Source: Echinarachnius parma
Taxonomy: Eukaryota; Echinodermata; Echinoidea; Clypeasteroida; Echinarachniidae
Reading direction: 5' to 3'
Length of the DNA stretch: 64,000 bases
Assembly (NCBI GenBank): GCA_037951105.1
Contig: JBAMJV010007665.1
Location: 60,001-124,000 of the forward strand
The position numbers and the translations under genes are program-made. Numbering within the stretch: the first letter of the stretch is position 1; each line of letters starts with the position of its first letter. Shown piece after piece: positions 46,601-52,113 of this stretch. The notes beneath the pieces were generated by a model. The model had not been told where the DNA came from. It saw nothing but the letters and a program-made list of their open reading frames with translations, and did not search any database.

Positions 46601-49600
46601 CCTTAAACATCTAAACCCCTCAAAAAAAGTTCGGAAACTCAAGTTTCATCGATCATATCTCTCGTATTTTTTAATAAGAATACTCGAAATCGGTGTCACA
46701 ATATAGCCTCATTATATACCTTTCAAACGATGCATTATGTGTAGTGATTATGCAATTGGGGCGATTGCAGTAGCCCAGAGAATAGGGGGAGGCAGGAAGT
46801 GAAATCTCGCAAAATGGCCCCAATGCATCCAATTTACGAGTGCAAGACTGTGTTGACCAGTTTTCTAAAGGTTAACATTCTATTGAATGCTGCCACCCTT
46901 TCCATTCATCAAAATGTTTGAATTTGATACCATTTTAATGGATATTATCTCTTCCTTACGATGGCATATTAATCGTAAGGATTATGCAAATGGGGTGTGT
47001 GCAGCGAATCGGAATATGGAGATGGGTCGAGTGTGAAATCAGACAAAAAGATATGGAGTTGACAAAAAATCAGAGCGTTGCATTTTTTTCGAGCTTTTGG
47101 GAGGATTTTTTAGCATTTCAAATAAAATATTCATGATTTAAATTGATATCAACTGAAAGCCCAACAACTCTTCTGTATGAAAATGTGACATTTATAATGA
47201 TTTTAGTAAAGGAGATTTCACTTCCTGCCTCCCTCTATTCTCTGGGCTACTGCAATCGCCCCAATTGCATAATCACTACACATAATGCACCGTTAGAAAG
47301 GTATATAATGAGGCTTTATTGTGACACCGATTTCGAGTATTCTTATTAAAAAATACGAGAGATATGATCGATCAAACTTGAGTTTCGGGAACTTTTTTTG
47401 AGGGGTTTATATTGGCCAAACTAATTGATTAATATTGTTGAATAAGTATTTAAAAAGGGGTGGTGTGGTAAAATCATCAAAAAATATCGGAAGAAATCAA
47501 ATGGCCGCCCGCAAAATGTATAAATCCACCGCCCGTTCGCATCTGTCCGCGCCGCTACCGCTGGGCTGGAAATATCGCCAAGCGGGCGCCAAGCCCGCAT
47601 ACCGGATAGCACATGGGAACCACGTGGTCTTTTGCACGTAGCGTATGCACGATTCTGCGTTGGCGATATCGATTTGTGGTAAAACAGTTTATAATTTTGC
47701 AAATATATAAATTAGTAGGCGGTTTCCTGGTCAAATATGTATAATCCCATATTAGTTAAATTATATTCTTTCACATGGTTGGTAATAATTTTGTGTGTGG
47801 GGCGTTTTCCACTACTGTCATTTAGCTTTATTCAAGTTATTTTTTAATACAATTCTCAGTTGAATAGACATACTATTCGTTACACACTTGTTGTATATTG
47901 AAATGAATCATTTTATGTTGGATATGTGCATAATTCTTTCAAAAAGGGACCTATATCACTTACCTATCTGACAATTGTTTCCAGTGTATCCTGCAACACA
48001 TGTGCAGGAGTAAGCGTTTACTAAATCGTTACATACTGCTCCATTACGACAAGGATTGGATGAACACTCATCGGTATCTGAGAGTTGAACAAATAATCAG
48101 TCGTGATGAAAATAAAGAATCAGTGAACATTCACTCATATTAGTACATGCAAGGTGAAATAGTACTCATACAACATATACAAGCAGACATATTCAGCGCT
48201 AATAATGATGCTTCCGATATAATATTAAGAAAATTCCTACATGATAAAATGAGTATCACTCCTTTCCATCTTCAGATATCAGTAATAAAGCATTAGTTCA
48301 AGGATTGTATGCTTAGAAGTTTTGGATGTACCTCAAAAGAGTAAAACCAGCGATAAGAGGCATGACTGATTTGGTATTTCATATAATTATATAACTATAT
48401 ACAATTTGTATTACATGGAGGATGTTCGCTTTTCTCTCATACTTATTGTAAATCATGTAAATTGCTACCTGTTTCACAGTGTGTTCCTTCGTACCCAGAG
48501 AGGCAGTGACAAGTGTACTGATTGATCATATCCACACAGGTTGCACCATTTAGGCAAGGATTGGGTGAGCATTCATTGATATCTAAAAACATGGAAATGA
48601 TGGATGAAAATATATTTTAGAACAAGAATTTAACTCATCTAAAGGGAAAATAAACCTCTAGAACTCGTGTGTTGTAGTTGTCATGTCTTCTGCTCCAATC
48701 AGAAGGTAAATATTTCACTTTACAGCGAAATATGTATAACTGAGCTGTTGTTTTATCAGTTTTATCTCCAATCGTTGTATTCACGTATGTAAAAAAAAAC
48801 GGGTGACGAAAGGACAACAATGTTTTTGTGAAAGTCTTTTGGCTTCAATCACTTGGTAATCAACTTATTTTGTTAATGTAAATTTCCAATTGAGGGGCAT
48901 GTTGACGCACTTAGTAATTTAAAAGACAGACCATCATTCGATTAAACCACATATCGGTCTATATGAAGATCTGCTTTTAAAAAAAATATAAAAACATTTT
49001 CGAGATCCTCAGGACTTGCAAAGACAGTTCTAAAAGGTACAGTCCAGGGAGGGAGAAAGAGAGGTAACATGAGGAAGAGATATAAGGTTAATATCACTGA
49101 GTGGACAGACATAAAGCTGAGTGACACTCTTGAGAGACAGAAAAGAAATAGAAGGATGGAGGAAGCTGGTTAAAAGGTCCGTTAGGCCAGAAAGGCTATG
49201 GGAGAAGTAAGGTTAGGTGACGTTTGTTATATATAAAAATTATTCTTTTTATGATGGGTATGTGCATAATTCTTTCCAAAAAAGGACCACTAACACTTAC
49301 CTATCTGACAGTTGATACCACTGTATCCAGGAACACATGTGCAGATGTAAGCTTTCACCATATCGGTACATACTGCTCCATTATGACAAGGATTGGGTGA
49401 ACACTCATCGGTATCTGAGAGTTGAACAAATAATCAGTGAACATGTATTCATATTAGTACATGCAAGGTGAAATATCACTCATACAACATTATACAAGCT
49501 GGCCTATTTAGCGCTATTTTCTATCATATTGAAACATCCGATATAATTTAAGAAAATTACTACATGATAGAATCAGTATCTTCACATATCACTAATATTG

Positions 49601-51600
49601 CATAAGTTTAAGAATATTATGCTTAGAAGTTTTGGATGTACCTCAAAAGAGTAAAACAGGCGATAAGAGGCAACTGCTGATTTGGTATTTCATATAATAT
49701 ATATAAAAATCTGTATTTTATGGAGGATGTGTGCTACTCTCTCATAATAGTTGTAAATTGTTACCTATTTCACAGTGTGTTCCTTCGTATCCAGAGGGGC
49801 AGTAACAAGTGTACTGATTGACCCCATCCACACATATTGCACCATTTCGGCAAGGATTGAATGAACATTCATCGATATCTGAAAACATGGAAATTATGAA
49901 AGAAAATATATTTCAAAACAAGAAATTCACACAACTACAGGGAATATGTACACCTAAAACTCGCGTGTATTAGTTGGTATGTACTATGCTACATTTGGAA
50001 AGTAATGATACATTTTAGTTGACAGTGAAGCACTCTTACTCGTTGCTGTTGTGCACAGGTGATGATATGGCTTTATCGATTCTTTCAAGTTGAAAGTGTT
50101 TTGGCTTTTGTTTAATACATAAATACCTAAGGAGCATGGTCACGTACTCTGTTATTCAAATGACAAACCATTAATTCGATTAGACAACAAATCAGTCTAT
50201 AATGAAGTTCTCCTTTCAAGGTCCTCAGGACTTGCCAAGACAGTTATAAAAGGTACAGTCCAGGGAGGAAGAAAGAGAGGCAAAATGAGGAAGAGATGTA
50301 AGGTTAATATCACTGAGTGGACAGACATAAAGCTGAGCGACGCTCTACGAAAGACAAGATGAAGCTGGTTGCAAGGTTAGTGGTAGCACCCCTACTGCCA
50401 GTTAGGCTAATGGAGAGGTGAGGGGACGTGTGGAAGTTATATTGTACTCCTGTAATATGTACAAAATTATTCTTCTTGTAAAGGATAATGCATTTTCTCT
50501 TCCAAAAAAAGACATCTAACATGTATCTATTTCACAGTTGTTGCCAGTGTACTATCCAGGAACCCATGTGCAGAAGTAAGCGTTTTCCAAATCGTTACAT
50601 ACTGCTCCATTACGACAAGAATTGGATGAACACTCATCGGTATCATCAGAATATCCAGTCAGGATGTTAGTAAACCACCATCAGGCAACATTGATTTATA
50701 TTTCATGCAAGATCAGACATCAGTCATCCGAGTCAGTTGGCCCATTCAACGCCCTTTTCTACCATATTGATACATCCGAAAACATGCTAAAGGGGTAGTA
50801 CAGTTTTGGTAAGGCTGAGCACACTTTTATAAATTTCACTATGCTCGAAGGTATCAAACGACTAAGAACAAAGCCTGTTTTCATTCAAAAAGAGGCAATC
50901 AAAACACAAGAGGGCGCTCTCTGAAAAAAGCATTGGTTCTATCCATTTTTTCATACAAAATTATGCATGTAATGTTTTGTTGAAATAATGATTAAATAGA
51001 GAGATCATGAGCAACTATTTAAAAACCACTTTTGAAAAAAATTGAAAAAAGTGTAAGCATTTTTGTTTTAAATCATCTCGGCCCCAGATTTATTCCGATC
51101 GAATACATTTATTGATATTTCAGCCGTTTCTGAACCGAATTTGATCAATGTCATTAATATTGTATGCTCTTTCAGATTGTACACTCAGTTTTCATTATCT
51201 CAAAAATAACATTATTTCGTGCAGAGCCCTCTATTTACCAAAACTGAACTTCCTCTTTAAAAAGACTCATTCACGATAAAAAAAATAACTATTATCACTC
51301 CTCTCCATGATGATATTATGTAAGGATCTTGTAGATGTACCTCAAATAATAAAAGGATAAAAGACGGCAATAAGAGGGTACTTGGTGATTTGGTACTTCA
51401 TTATATCTCTACCTCTATAAATTCGTGTTTTATGGACGATGTTTGCTTCTTAGATCTATCATACATTACTTATTATACATAGTTACCTGTTTCACAGTGT
51501 GTTCCTTCGTACCCAGAGGGGCAGTGACATGTGTACTGATTGACCCCATCCACACACGTTGCACCATTTGGGCAAGGATTGGGTGAACATTCATTGATAT
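18174..51600 (-). CDS. Gene 2: EGF-repeat transmembrane receptor with C-terminal TIR-like domain (5' end missing)
   Basis: Minus-strand order: EGF exons 51487-51600, 49765-49878, 49301-49414, 48469-48582, 47964-48077, 46259-46372, 45752-45865, 44904-45017, 44468-44581 and 43978-44091 (each 114 bases). Then stalk exons 43554-43628 (donor broken) and 41192-41284, transmembrane/acidic exon 40143-40544, tail exons 34852-34935, 32282-32398, 31787-31909 and 28662-28772, and TIR exon 18174-18619. All internal exons are phase 1 at both ends and multiples of three, so the chain is open from the first EGF to the TGA. No signal-peptide exon was found upstream of 51600; it may be a small exon I cannot recognise or lie beyond the window. 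The inferred role is an extracellular-ligand receptor signalling through a TIR domain. Transcript continuity across the 10-kb last intron is inference. Confidence 0.6.
18914..19456. mobile_element. M1 MITE, copy 2
   Basis: Inverted ends AGGGGTAGTTTAGTTTTGG and AAACTAAACTACCCCT are flanked by TTAA on both sides; the interior aligns with 2084-2603. It lies about 0.3 kb upstream (in gene 2 sense) of the TIR exon acceptor. Confidence 0.85.
19457..20096. other. Non-coding stretch in the last intron of gene 2
   Basis: Short frames on either strand carry no recognisable domain. Nothing identified. Confidence 0.4.
20097..20163. repeat. Left copy of a widely spaced inverted repeat
   Basis: The stretch CTTCTGTAATGTATGCAAAT to CCCCGTTGGCAAGCTT is found inverted at 27088-27158. 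Between the pair are two halves of an M2 MITE in inverted order, so the arrangement may be the split ends of one element. Confidence 0.65.
20162..20230. repeat. Palindrome with TTAACAATAGTAACTAGG arms
   Basis: Arms of 21 bp (TTAACAATAGTAACTAGGTCC and its complement) flank a centre with CAAGCT/AGCTTG. It is likely a small fold-back element next to the repeat that starts at 20228. Confidence 0.75.
20228..21030. repeat. Interspersed repeat R1, copy 1
   Basis: The stretch from TTAAAGATAATGGTGAGTAT through CACTAGCGTT to ATTTCCCATG matches in reverse complement the region 33540-34152. Shared words include GATACCCGGGCGTCAACC, near 20840 and (inverted) near 33688. Family unknown, probably a non-autonomous DNA transposon. 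Confidence 0.7.
21028..21235. mobile_element. Half of a split M2 MITE
   Basis: It starts TTTAAAGCCATACCTGTAAAG and follows, in reverse complement, the right half of the intact copy at 10474-10842 up to about the middle, where similarity stops. The other half is at 26960-27090. Confidence 0.6.
21441..21561. repeat. Long near-perfect palindrome
   Basis: Arms of about 60 bp (CTGGCGTAAATCTG outermost, TTGTTCACAAAC at the centre) have a handful of mismatches and almost no loop. Such a sequence forms an almost complete hairpin on either strand. Confidence 0.9.
21913..22015. repeat. Perfect 48-bp-arm palindrome
   Basis: Arms TAGATCGACAAATCTATC... and the exact complement flank a 7-base loop (TCATTTA). 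No mismatch is seen. This degree of identity indicates a recent insertion or continued correction between arms. Confidence 0.9.
22016..23005. other. Non-coding stretch in the gene 2 intron
   Basis: It holds short words such as GTTAGGGTTAGGGG at 22371 and GGTTAGGGTTGAAG near 22655, too few to be telomeric. No domain-bearing frame was seen. Confidence 0.4.
23006..23135 (+). CDS. Possible exon of an unknown plus-strand gene
   Basis: Bounded by a good acceptor (CTCATTTTATAG) and donor (GTAATT). One frame is open through all 130 bases, reading [14 protein letters not shown] and then [15 protein letters not shown]. The AG left at the end joins in frame to a downstream candidate exon at 23895. I do not recognise the protein. 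It lies antisense inside the long last intron of gene 2. It could equally be a transposon remnant. Confidence 0.3.
23895..23982 (+). CDS. Possible last exon of the same unknown gene
   Basis: After acceptor CCCTCTCTATAG the frame continues from the exon at 23006 as [20 protein letters not shown] and stops at TAG 23980-23982. It is rich in Pro/Thr/His and polar. Only the splice signals and frame agreement support it. No domain and no upstream exons are identified. Confidence 0.25.
23983..25250. other. Non-coding stretch in the gene 2 intron
   Basis: No domain, repeat family or RNA gene recognised; only short chance frames. Confidence 0.4.
25251..25390. repeat. Near-perfect palindrome with 70-bp arms
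   Basis: The arms start TTTTTTTAACAGTTGTTTCT and meet around TTGCATATGTAA with essentially one mismatch and no real loop. It is the longest simple hairpin in the window. AT-rich arms and A/T-run ends suggest a fold-back MITE. Confidence 0.9.
25391..26670. repeat. Simple-sequence-rich stretch
   Basis: It includes a (GT)n microsatellite at about 25857-25922, C runs near 26078 and 26438, and short frames that result from them. Small words resembling AGGTGGCCACTG/AGGTTTGACTGTAC near 25630-25800 recur locally. No gene seen. Confidence 0.6.
26960..27090. mobile_element. Other half of the split M2 MITE
   Basis: In reverse complement it begins TTAAAGTGATGCAGGTAAAG and follows the left half of the 10474-10842 copy through GACATTTGAGACTT and AATATCATTGTAA, then stops matching. 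With 21028-21235 it brackets about 5.7 kb. Confidence 0.6.
27088..27158. repeat. Right copy of the widely spaced inverted repeat
   Basis: AAGCTTGCCAACGGGGAGT to CATTACAGAAGCGGT is the inverted partner of 20097-20163. Confidence 0.65.
27159..28049. other. Non-coding stretch with a small tandem repeat
   Basis: A 26-base unit containing AAGTAATTACGCATTGCGCA is repeated twice at about 27977-28027. The segment at 27714-27772 resembles 31160-31200, next to the truncated tail exon. No gene recognised. Confidence 0.5.
28050..28397. mobile_element. Truncated copy of the TA-flanked MITE at 46.6 kb
   Basis: From ATTAAAATGGTATCCAATTC to TTTTTGAGGGGTTTA it matches, inverted, the left half of the element at 46614-47407. 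The other half is missing. Confidence 0.7.
28662..28772 (-). CDS. Gene 2 tail-repeat exon T5
   Basis: It encodes 37 residues, phase 1 at both ends, with acceptor TTGTTGACCCAG and donor GTAACC. It reads [15 protein letters not shown], then [12 protein letters not shown], ending NKQ. It shares the SSGPKxATDEE...PEGGHxSGSGS framework with T2 and T3 but its last third differs. The 1.98-kb fold-back element sits 88 bases upstream of its acceptor. The next exon in gene 2 order is the TIR exon. Confidence 0.65.
28861..30839. mobile_element. Fold-back element F1, copy 1 (GGTCTAAT sub-repeats)
   Basis: A 1979-bp element flanked by the exact 8-bp duplication GTTTACAA (28853-28860 and 30840-30847), with ends GGTAAACTGCCACTTGG and ACCAAGTGAGTATAAACC. 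Each end is a terminal inverted repeat of roughly 400-470 bp built from degenerate 15-20-bp words (CACTTGGTCTAATACC-like on the left, inverted on the right). No transposase frame is visible, so it is non-autonomous. The related intron sequence at 31983-32000 retains the uninterrupted site TTGTTTACAAGGGTCTTG. An 8-bp duplication is compatible with hAT, P or Merlin types. Confidence 0.85.
29388..29553. mobile_element. Small MITE with CAGGGGCCGCGGAA ends, nested in F1 copy 1
   Basis: Inverted ends ACAGGGGCCGCGGAA and TTCCGCGGCCCCTGTT enclose a C tract. The flanking TTCAA is present on both sides. The second F1 copy lacks it, so it inserted after the two copies diverged. Confidence 0.7.
31203..31264 (-). 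pseudogene. Gene 2 tail-repeat exon T4, truncated
   Basis: The acceptor ATCCAG and first codons match T2/T3/T5 (VSSGP), but one A is missing from the AAAA run and the exon is cut off after CGATCACCCCTTCTTGAGG. The 3' half and donor are gone. Probably not spliced. Confidence 0.7.
31787..31909 (-). CDS. Gene 2 tail-repeat exon T3
   Basis: It encodes 41 residues, phase 1 at both ends, with acceptor TTGTTAATCCAG and donor GTAACC. It reads [20 protein letters not shown], then [20 protein letters not shown], then Q. It is polar and Gly/Ser-rich with a short acidic patch, probably disordered cytoplasmic linker. The GEQ ending matches the end of the transmembrane exon, suggesting that exon's 3' part was the ancestor of the repeats. 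Confidence 0.7.
32282..32398 (-). CDS. Gene 2 tail-repeat exon T2
   Basis: It encodes 39 residues, phase 1 at both ends, with donor GTAACC. It reads [19 protein letters not shown], then [20 protein letters not shown]. Relative to T3 two codons (EE) are missing, an in-frame change consistent with selection to keep the frame. Its intron flanks match those of T3 for over 100 bases. Confidence 0.7.
32400..33539. other. Intron with repeat debris
   Basis: Minus-strand frames with [21 protein letters not shown] text come from a GC-rich repeat also seen near 34220-34330 (GGTCGCTTCGCTCCTTACA). G and C runs lie at 33470-33535. No exon recognised. Confidence 0.5.
33540..34152. repeat. Interspersed repeat R1, copy 2 (inverted)
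   Basis: Reverse complement of 20228-21030 with shared CGTTCTAGGTGCTCCTAAT-like and GGGCGTC words. The end near 34152 (CTCACCATTATCTTTAA) mirrors the start of copy 1. Confidence 0.7.
34626..34730. repeat. (TAG)n microsatellite
   Basis: Trinucleotide TAG/GTA repeats with a few GGA interruptions. Poly-Tyr and poly-Thr frames on the minus strand are artefacts of it. Confidence 0.95.
34852..34935 (-). CDS. Gene 2 tail exon T1
   Basis: It encodes 28 residues, phase 1 at both ends, with donor GTAATC. It reads [20 protein letters not shown] and ends ADDEQ, acidic and Tyr-free. Two acceptors nine bases apart (GACAG|ACATGACAG|ACG) are both in frame, so three residues are optional. Its donor-side intron resembles that of T2, T3, T5 and the transmembrane exon around GATCTAG. 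Confidence 0.6.
35010..35267 (-). other. Open frame with hydrophobic start inside a gene 2 intron
   Basis: An 85-codon frame starts [20 protein letters not shown], resembling a signal peptide, followed by polar sequence with no recognisable domain. It lies between T1 and the transmembrane exon. There is no splice or expression support; chance is the simplest explanation. Confidence 0.15.
36170..38432. mobile_element. Fold-back element F1, copy 2, third layer
   Basis: A 2263-bp element with exact 8-bp duplication GTGTCAAG (36162-36169 and 38433-38440), ends GGTAAACCCCCACTTGG and ACCAAGTGAATATAAACC. The arms of GGTCTAAT words align with copy 1 at 28861-30839, and both share the core GGCGGTGGCC. 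It contains F4 at 37021-37915. Confidence 0.85.
37021..37915. mobile_element. Fold-back element F4 (TTCGTTATTCCGAA sub-repeats), innermost
   Basis: An 895-bp element with exact 8-bp duplication ATAATTAC (37013-37020 and 37916-37923). Ends are GGGTGCGCTTCGTTATTCCG and CCGAATAACGGACTGTAACC; the arms repeat GGTTCGTTATTCCGAAGG. The corresponding site in F1 copy 1 (about 30361, GCTATAATAACAGCCC) is empty. GG...CC ends, 8-bp duplications and sub-repeat arms ally it with F1. Confidence 0.85.
38519..38628. mobile_element. Small MITE inside the right arm of F3
   Basis: Ends CCATGGGCGTAGAGACT and ATCTACGCCCGTGGA are imperfect inverted repeats around a G tract. It interrupts the run of TCGTTGCGA words. 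Confidence 0.55.
39155..40142. other. Intron after the gene 2 transmembrane exon
   Basis: Nothing recognised apart from the GATCTAGGCCC word at about 40087, shared with the donor-side introns of the tail exons. Confidence 0.5.
40143..40544 (-). CDS. Gene 2 transmembrane and acidic-tail exon
   Basis: It encodes 134 residues, phase 1 at both ends (acceptor TTTGTATAG, donor GTAAGA). It holds a short Ser/Pro stalk, then a helix [20 protein letters not shown] with TCLLVRSC after it, then [24 protein letters not shown] and DEPGEQ. It is clearly homologous to gene 1 exon 9 (IAGLS..CIV..CL.CLLVR, DHVY, SLAGE/GLAGE, acidic run). The gene 1 YMNL motif aligns to ENMARRD, so the Grb2-type tyrosine is lost. 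Gene 1 continues to its YEIP motif where gene 2 has a donor, so gene 2 exchanged the last part of the tail for repeat exons and the TIR domain. Confidence 0.8.
40716..41093. mobile_element. TTAA-type MITE (family M3), copy 1
   Basis: It starts TTAAAGGGATCTAGTAACA and ends near AATTGCCCCTTTAG. Internally it shares ATTCGCTCATTACTCGG-like sequence with the copy at 62475-62867. Confidence 0.65.
41192..41284 (-). CDS. Gene 2 stalk exon S2
   Basis: It encodes 31 residues, phase 1 at both ends (acceptor TTCACTACAG, donor GTCGGT). It reads [20 protein letters not shown], then [11 protein letters not shown]: Thr/Ser-rich, with a possible N-glycosylation site NDTT read as N-D-T. It is the intact counterpart of the frameshifted gene 1 exon 8. 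Confidence 0.7.
41285..43274. other. Gene 2 intron, nothing recognised
   Basis: Mostly AT-rich unique-looking DNA. Plus-strand frames near 41778 and 42632 have no known domain. Confidence 0.4.
43275..43460. repeat. 93-bp tandem duplication
   Basis: A 93-base unit (GAAACCACTTTTTTTCATTT to CAGACAAAATTAT) occurs twice back to back with two or three differences, indicating a recent event. Confidence 0.9.
43554..43628 (-). CDS. Gene 2 stalk exon S1 (donor altered)
   Basis: After a T-rich acceptor ending TTTTAG the frame reads [20 protein letters not shown], then EPVAG, comparable with gene 1 exon 7. At the expected donor gene 1 has GCTGGTAAGT while this copy has GCTGGAAAGT, so GT has become GA. 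It may be skipped without loss of frame because it is 75 bases, phase 1 both ends. Confidence 0.45.
43978..44091 (-). CDS. Gene 2 EGF exon A6
   Basis: 38 residues, phase 1/1, acceptor AG, donor GTAACA. The domain reads [35 protein letters not shown] with all six Cys. It has a calcium-binding start, hydroxylation-type C-x-D-x4-Y-x-C, and the O-fucose sequon before Cys3. It is the last EGF before the stalk. Confidence 0.9.
44468..44581 (-). CDS. Gene 2 EGF exon B5
   Basis: 38 residues, phase 1/1, donor GTAAAT. It reads [41 protein letters not shown] fits the O-glucose sequon C-x-S-x-P-C; NGAVC lacks the Thr needed for O-fucose. Ends in A rather than G, so the next exon's first residue becomes Asn. 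Confidence 0.9.
44904..45017 (-). CDS. Gene 2 EGF exon A5
   Basis: 38 residues, phase 1/1. It reads [35 protein letters not shown] with six Cys. O-fucose sequon present, O-glucose sequon absent. Confidence 0.9.
45400..45655 (+). pseudogene. LINE remnant P1 in a B-to-A intron
   Basis: The frame contains [12 protein letters not shown] followed by [15 protein letters not shown], the C-terminal signature of RTE-like reverse transcriptases (G-x-V-x-GGRKRGR...). It is frameshifted. The same remnant is in the introns at 49010-49215 and 50215-50435, on the strand opposite gene 2. Confidence 0.65.
45752..45865 (-). CDS. Gene 2 EGF exon B4
   Basis: 38 residues, phase 1/1, donor GTAAGT. It reads [36 protein letters not shown]-glucose sequon present. 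Confidence 0.9.
46259..46372 (-). CDS. Gene 2 EGF exon A4
   Basis: 38 residues, phase 1/1. It reads [35 protein letters not shown]. The calcium-ligand Glu before Cys1 is Ala and a conserved Gly is Arg, so calcium binding may be weakened. It is the only copy with both the O-glucose and O-fucose sequons. Confidence 0.9.
46614..47407. mobile_element. TA-flanked fold-back MITE
   Basis: Ends AACCCCTCAAAAAAAGTTC and GAACTTTTTTTGAGGGGTT are flanked by TA, as for Tc1/mariner-type insertions. Inverted similarity extends over 150 bases (GATCATATCTCTCGTATTTT and its complement). It lies in the B3-to-A4 intron of gene 2 and accounts for much of its extra length. Confidence 0.8.
47964..48077 (-). CDS. 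Gene 2 EGF exon B3
   Basis: 38 residues, phase 1/1. It reads [36 protein letters not shown]-glucose sequon present. Confidence 0.9.
48469..48582 (-). CDS. Gene 2 EGF exon A3
   Basis: 38 residues, phase 1/1, donor GTAGCA. It reads [36 protein letters not shown]-fucose sequon present. Confidence 0.9.
49010..49215 (+). pseudogene. LINE remnant P2 in a B-to-A intron
   Basis: The frame [16 protein letters not shown], then [16 protein letters not shown], is the RTE-like C-terminal signature. It matches P1 and P3 and occupies the same relative intron, between B2 and A3. Confidence 0.7.
49301..49414 (-). CDS. Gene 2 EGF exon B2
   Basis: 38 residues, phase 1/1, donor GTAAGT. It reads [35 protein letters not shown] with six Cys. 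Neither O-glucose nor O-fucose sequon is complete. Confidence 0.9.
49765..49878 (-). CDS. Gene 2 EGF exon A2
   Basis: 38 residues, phase 1/1. It reads [40 protein letters not shown] has lost the Thr of the O-fucose sequon found in the other A copies. Confidence 0.9.
   Translation of the reverse strand: MSMNVHSILAEMVQYVWMGSISTLVTAPLDTKEHTVK
50215..50435 (+). pseudogene. LINE remnant P3 in a B-to-A intron
   Basis: [16 protein letters not shown], then [16 protein letters not shown], matches P2 closely and P1 less so. It lies between dead exon B1 and A2. Confidence 0.7.
50527..50643 (-). pseudogene. Gene 2 EGF pseudoexon B1
   Basis: It aligns throughout with the B-type exons but has four lesions: acceptor AG changed to TG; Cys5 changed to Trp (50564-50566); a 3-base insertion creating an in-frame TAG (50552-50554); and donor GT changed to AT. 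It is the only dead member of the array. Because all neighbours are phase 1/1, its loss simply brings A1 and A2 together. Confidence 0.85.
50787..51260. mobile_element. M1 MITE, copy 3
   Basis: Ends AGGGGTAGTACAGTTTTGG and CCAAAACTGAACTTCCTCT. Right flank TTAA; left flank CTAA, a decayed TTAA. It lies in the A1-to-B1 intron. Confidence 0.8.
51487..51600 (-). CDS. Gene 2 EGF exon A1 (first exon found)
   Basis: 38 residues, phase 1/1, acceptor GTCAG, donor GTAACT. It reads [36 protein letters not shown]-fucose sequon present. Its phase-1 acceptor means at least one more coding exon must precede it. Confidence 0.9.
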
Positions 51601-52113
51601 CTGACACATGGAAGTAAAAAACAAACAAACATCTCACAACTTACATTCAAATACAATGAAACACCAAACCAACTAAATATCATTGGTTTCCCACACTAGG
51701 AAGTGAATATGTAATTTAAAGACGTTAACAGCTTCAAGTTTTAATTGTAATCGGAATTTAAAGTGGCCCATTAAAGGGACAGTTTTACAAATCATCTGAA
51801 AATGTTCCAGTACCTAGATGGAGATAAATATGACACCCACGTGAATTTTTAAATTGAACAACGCTGTAATTTAGATTCTACAAAGGAAAAACTACCGAGA
51901 AAAAATAGCAAAGATATCCTCTCTTCAATGTACTACATTTCGGCCATTTGATATGTTTAGCTGATTCATTGTCAGAATACAACTGTCATGAACTTATTCC
52001 CGAGAAAACTGTGTATAGATACTATTATTTATTATATGCATGCTACAAAATACAATCTCAAATCAAAGAAAGAATGAATAGATCTTAAGTTTGAAGAATA
52101 TTTCAGTACTTGA
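51601..52113. other. Upstream of the last EGF exon found; no exon recognised
   Basis: A MITE-like start TTAAAGGGACAGTTTTAC is at about 51774. No EGF or signal-peptide exon with a phase-1 donor was recognised on the minus strand. Confidence 0.45.
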
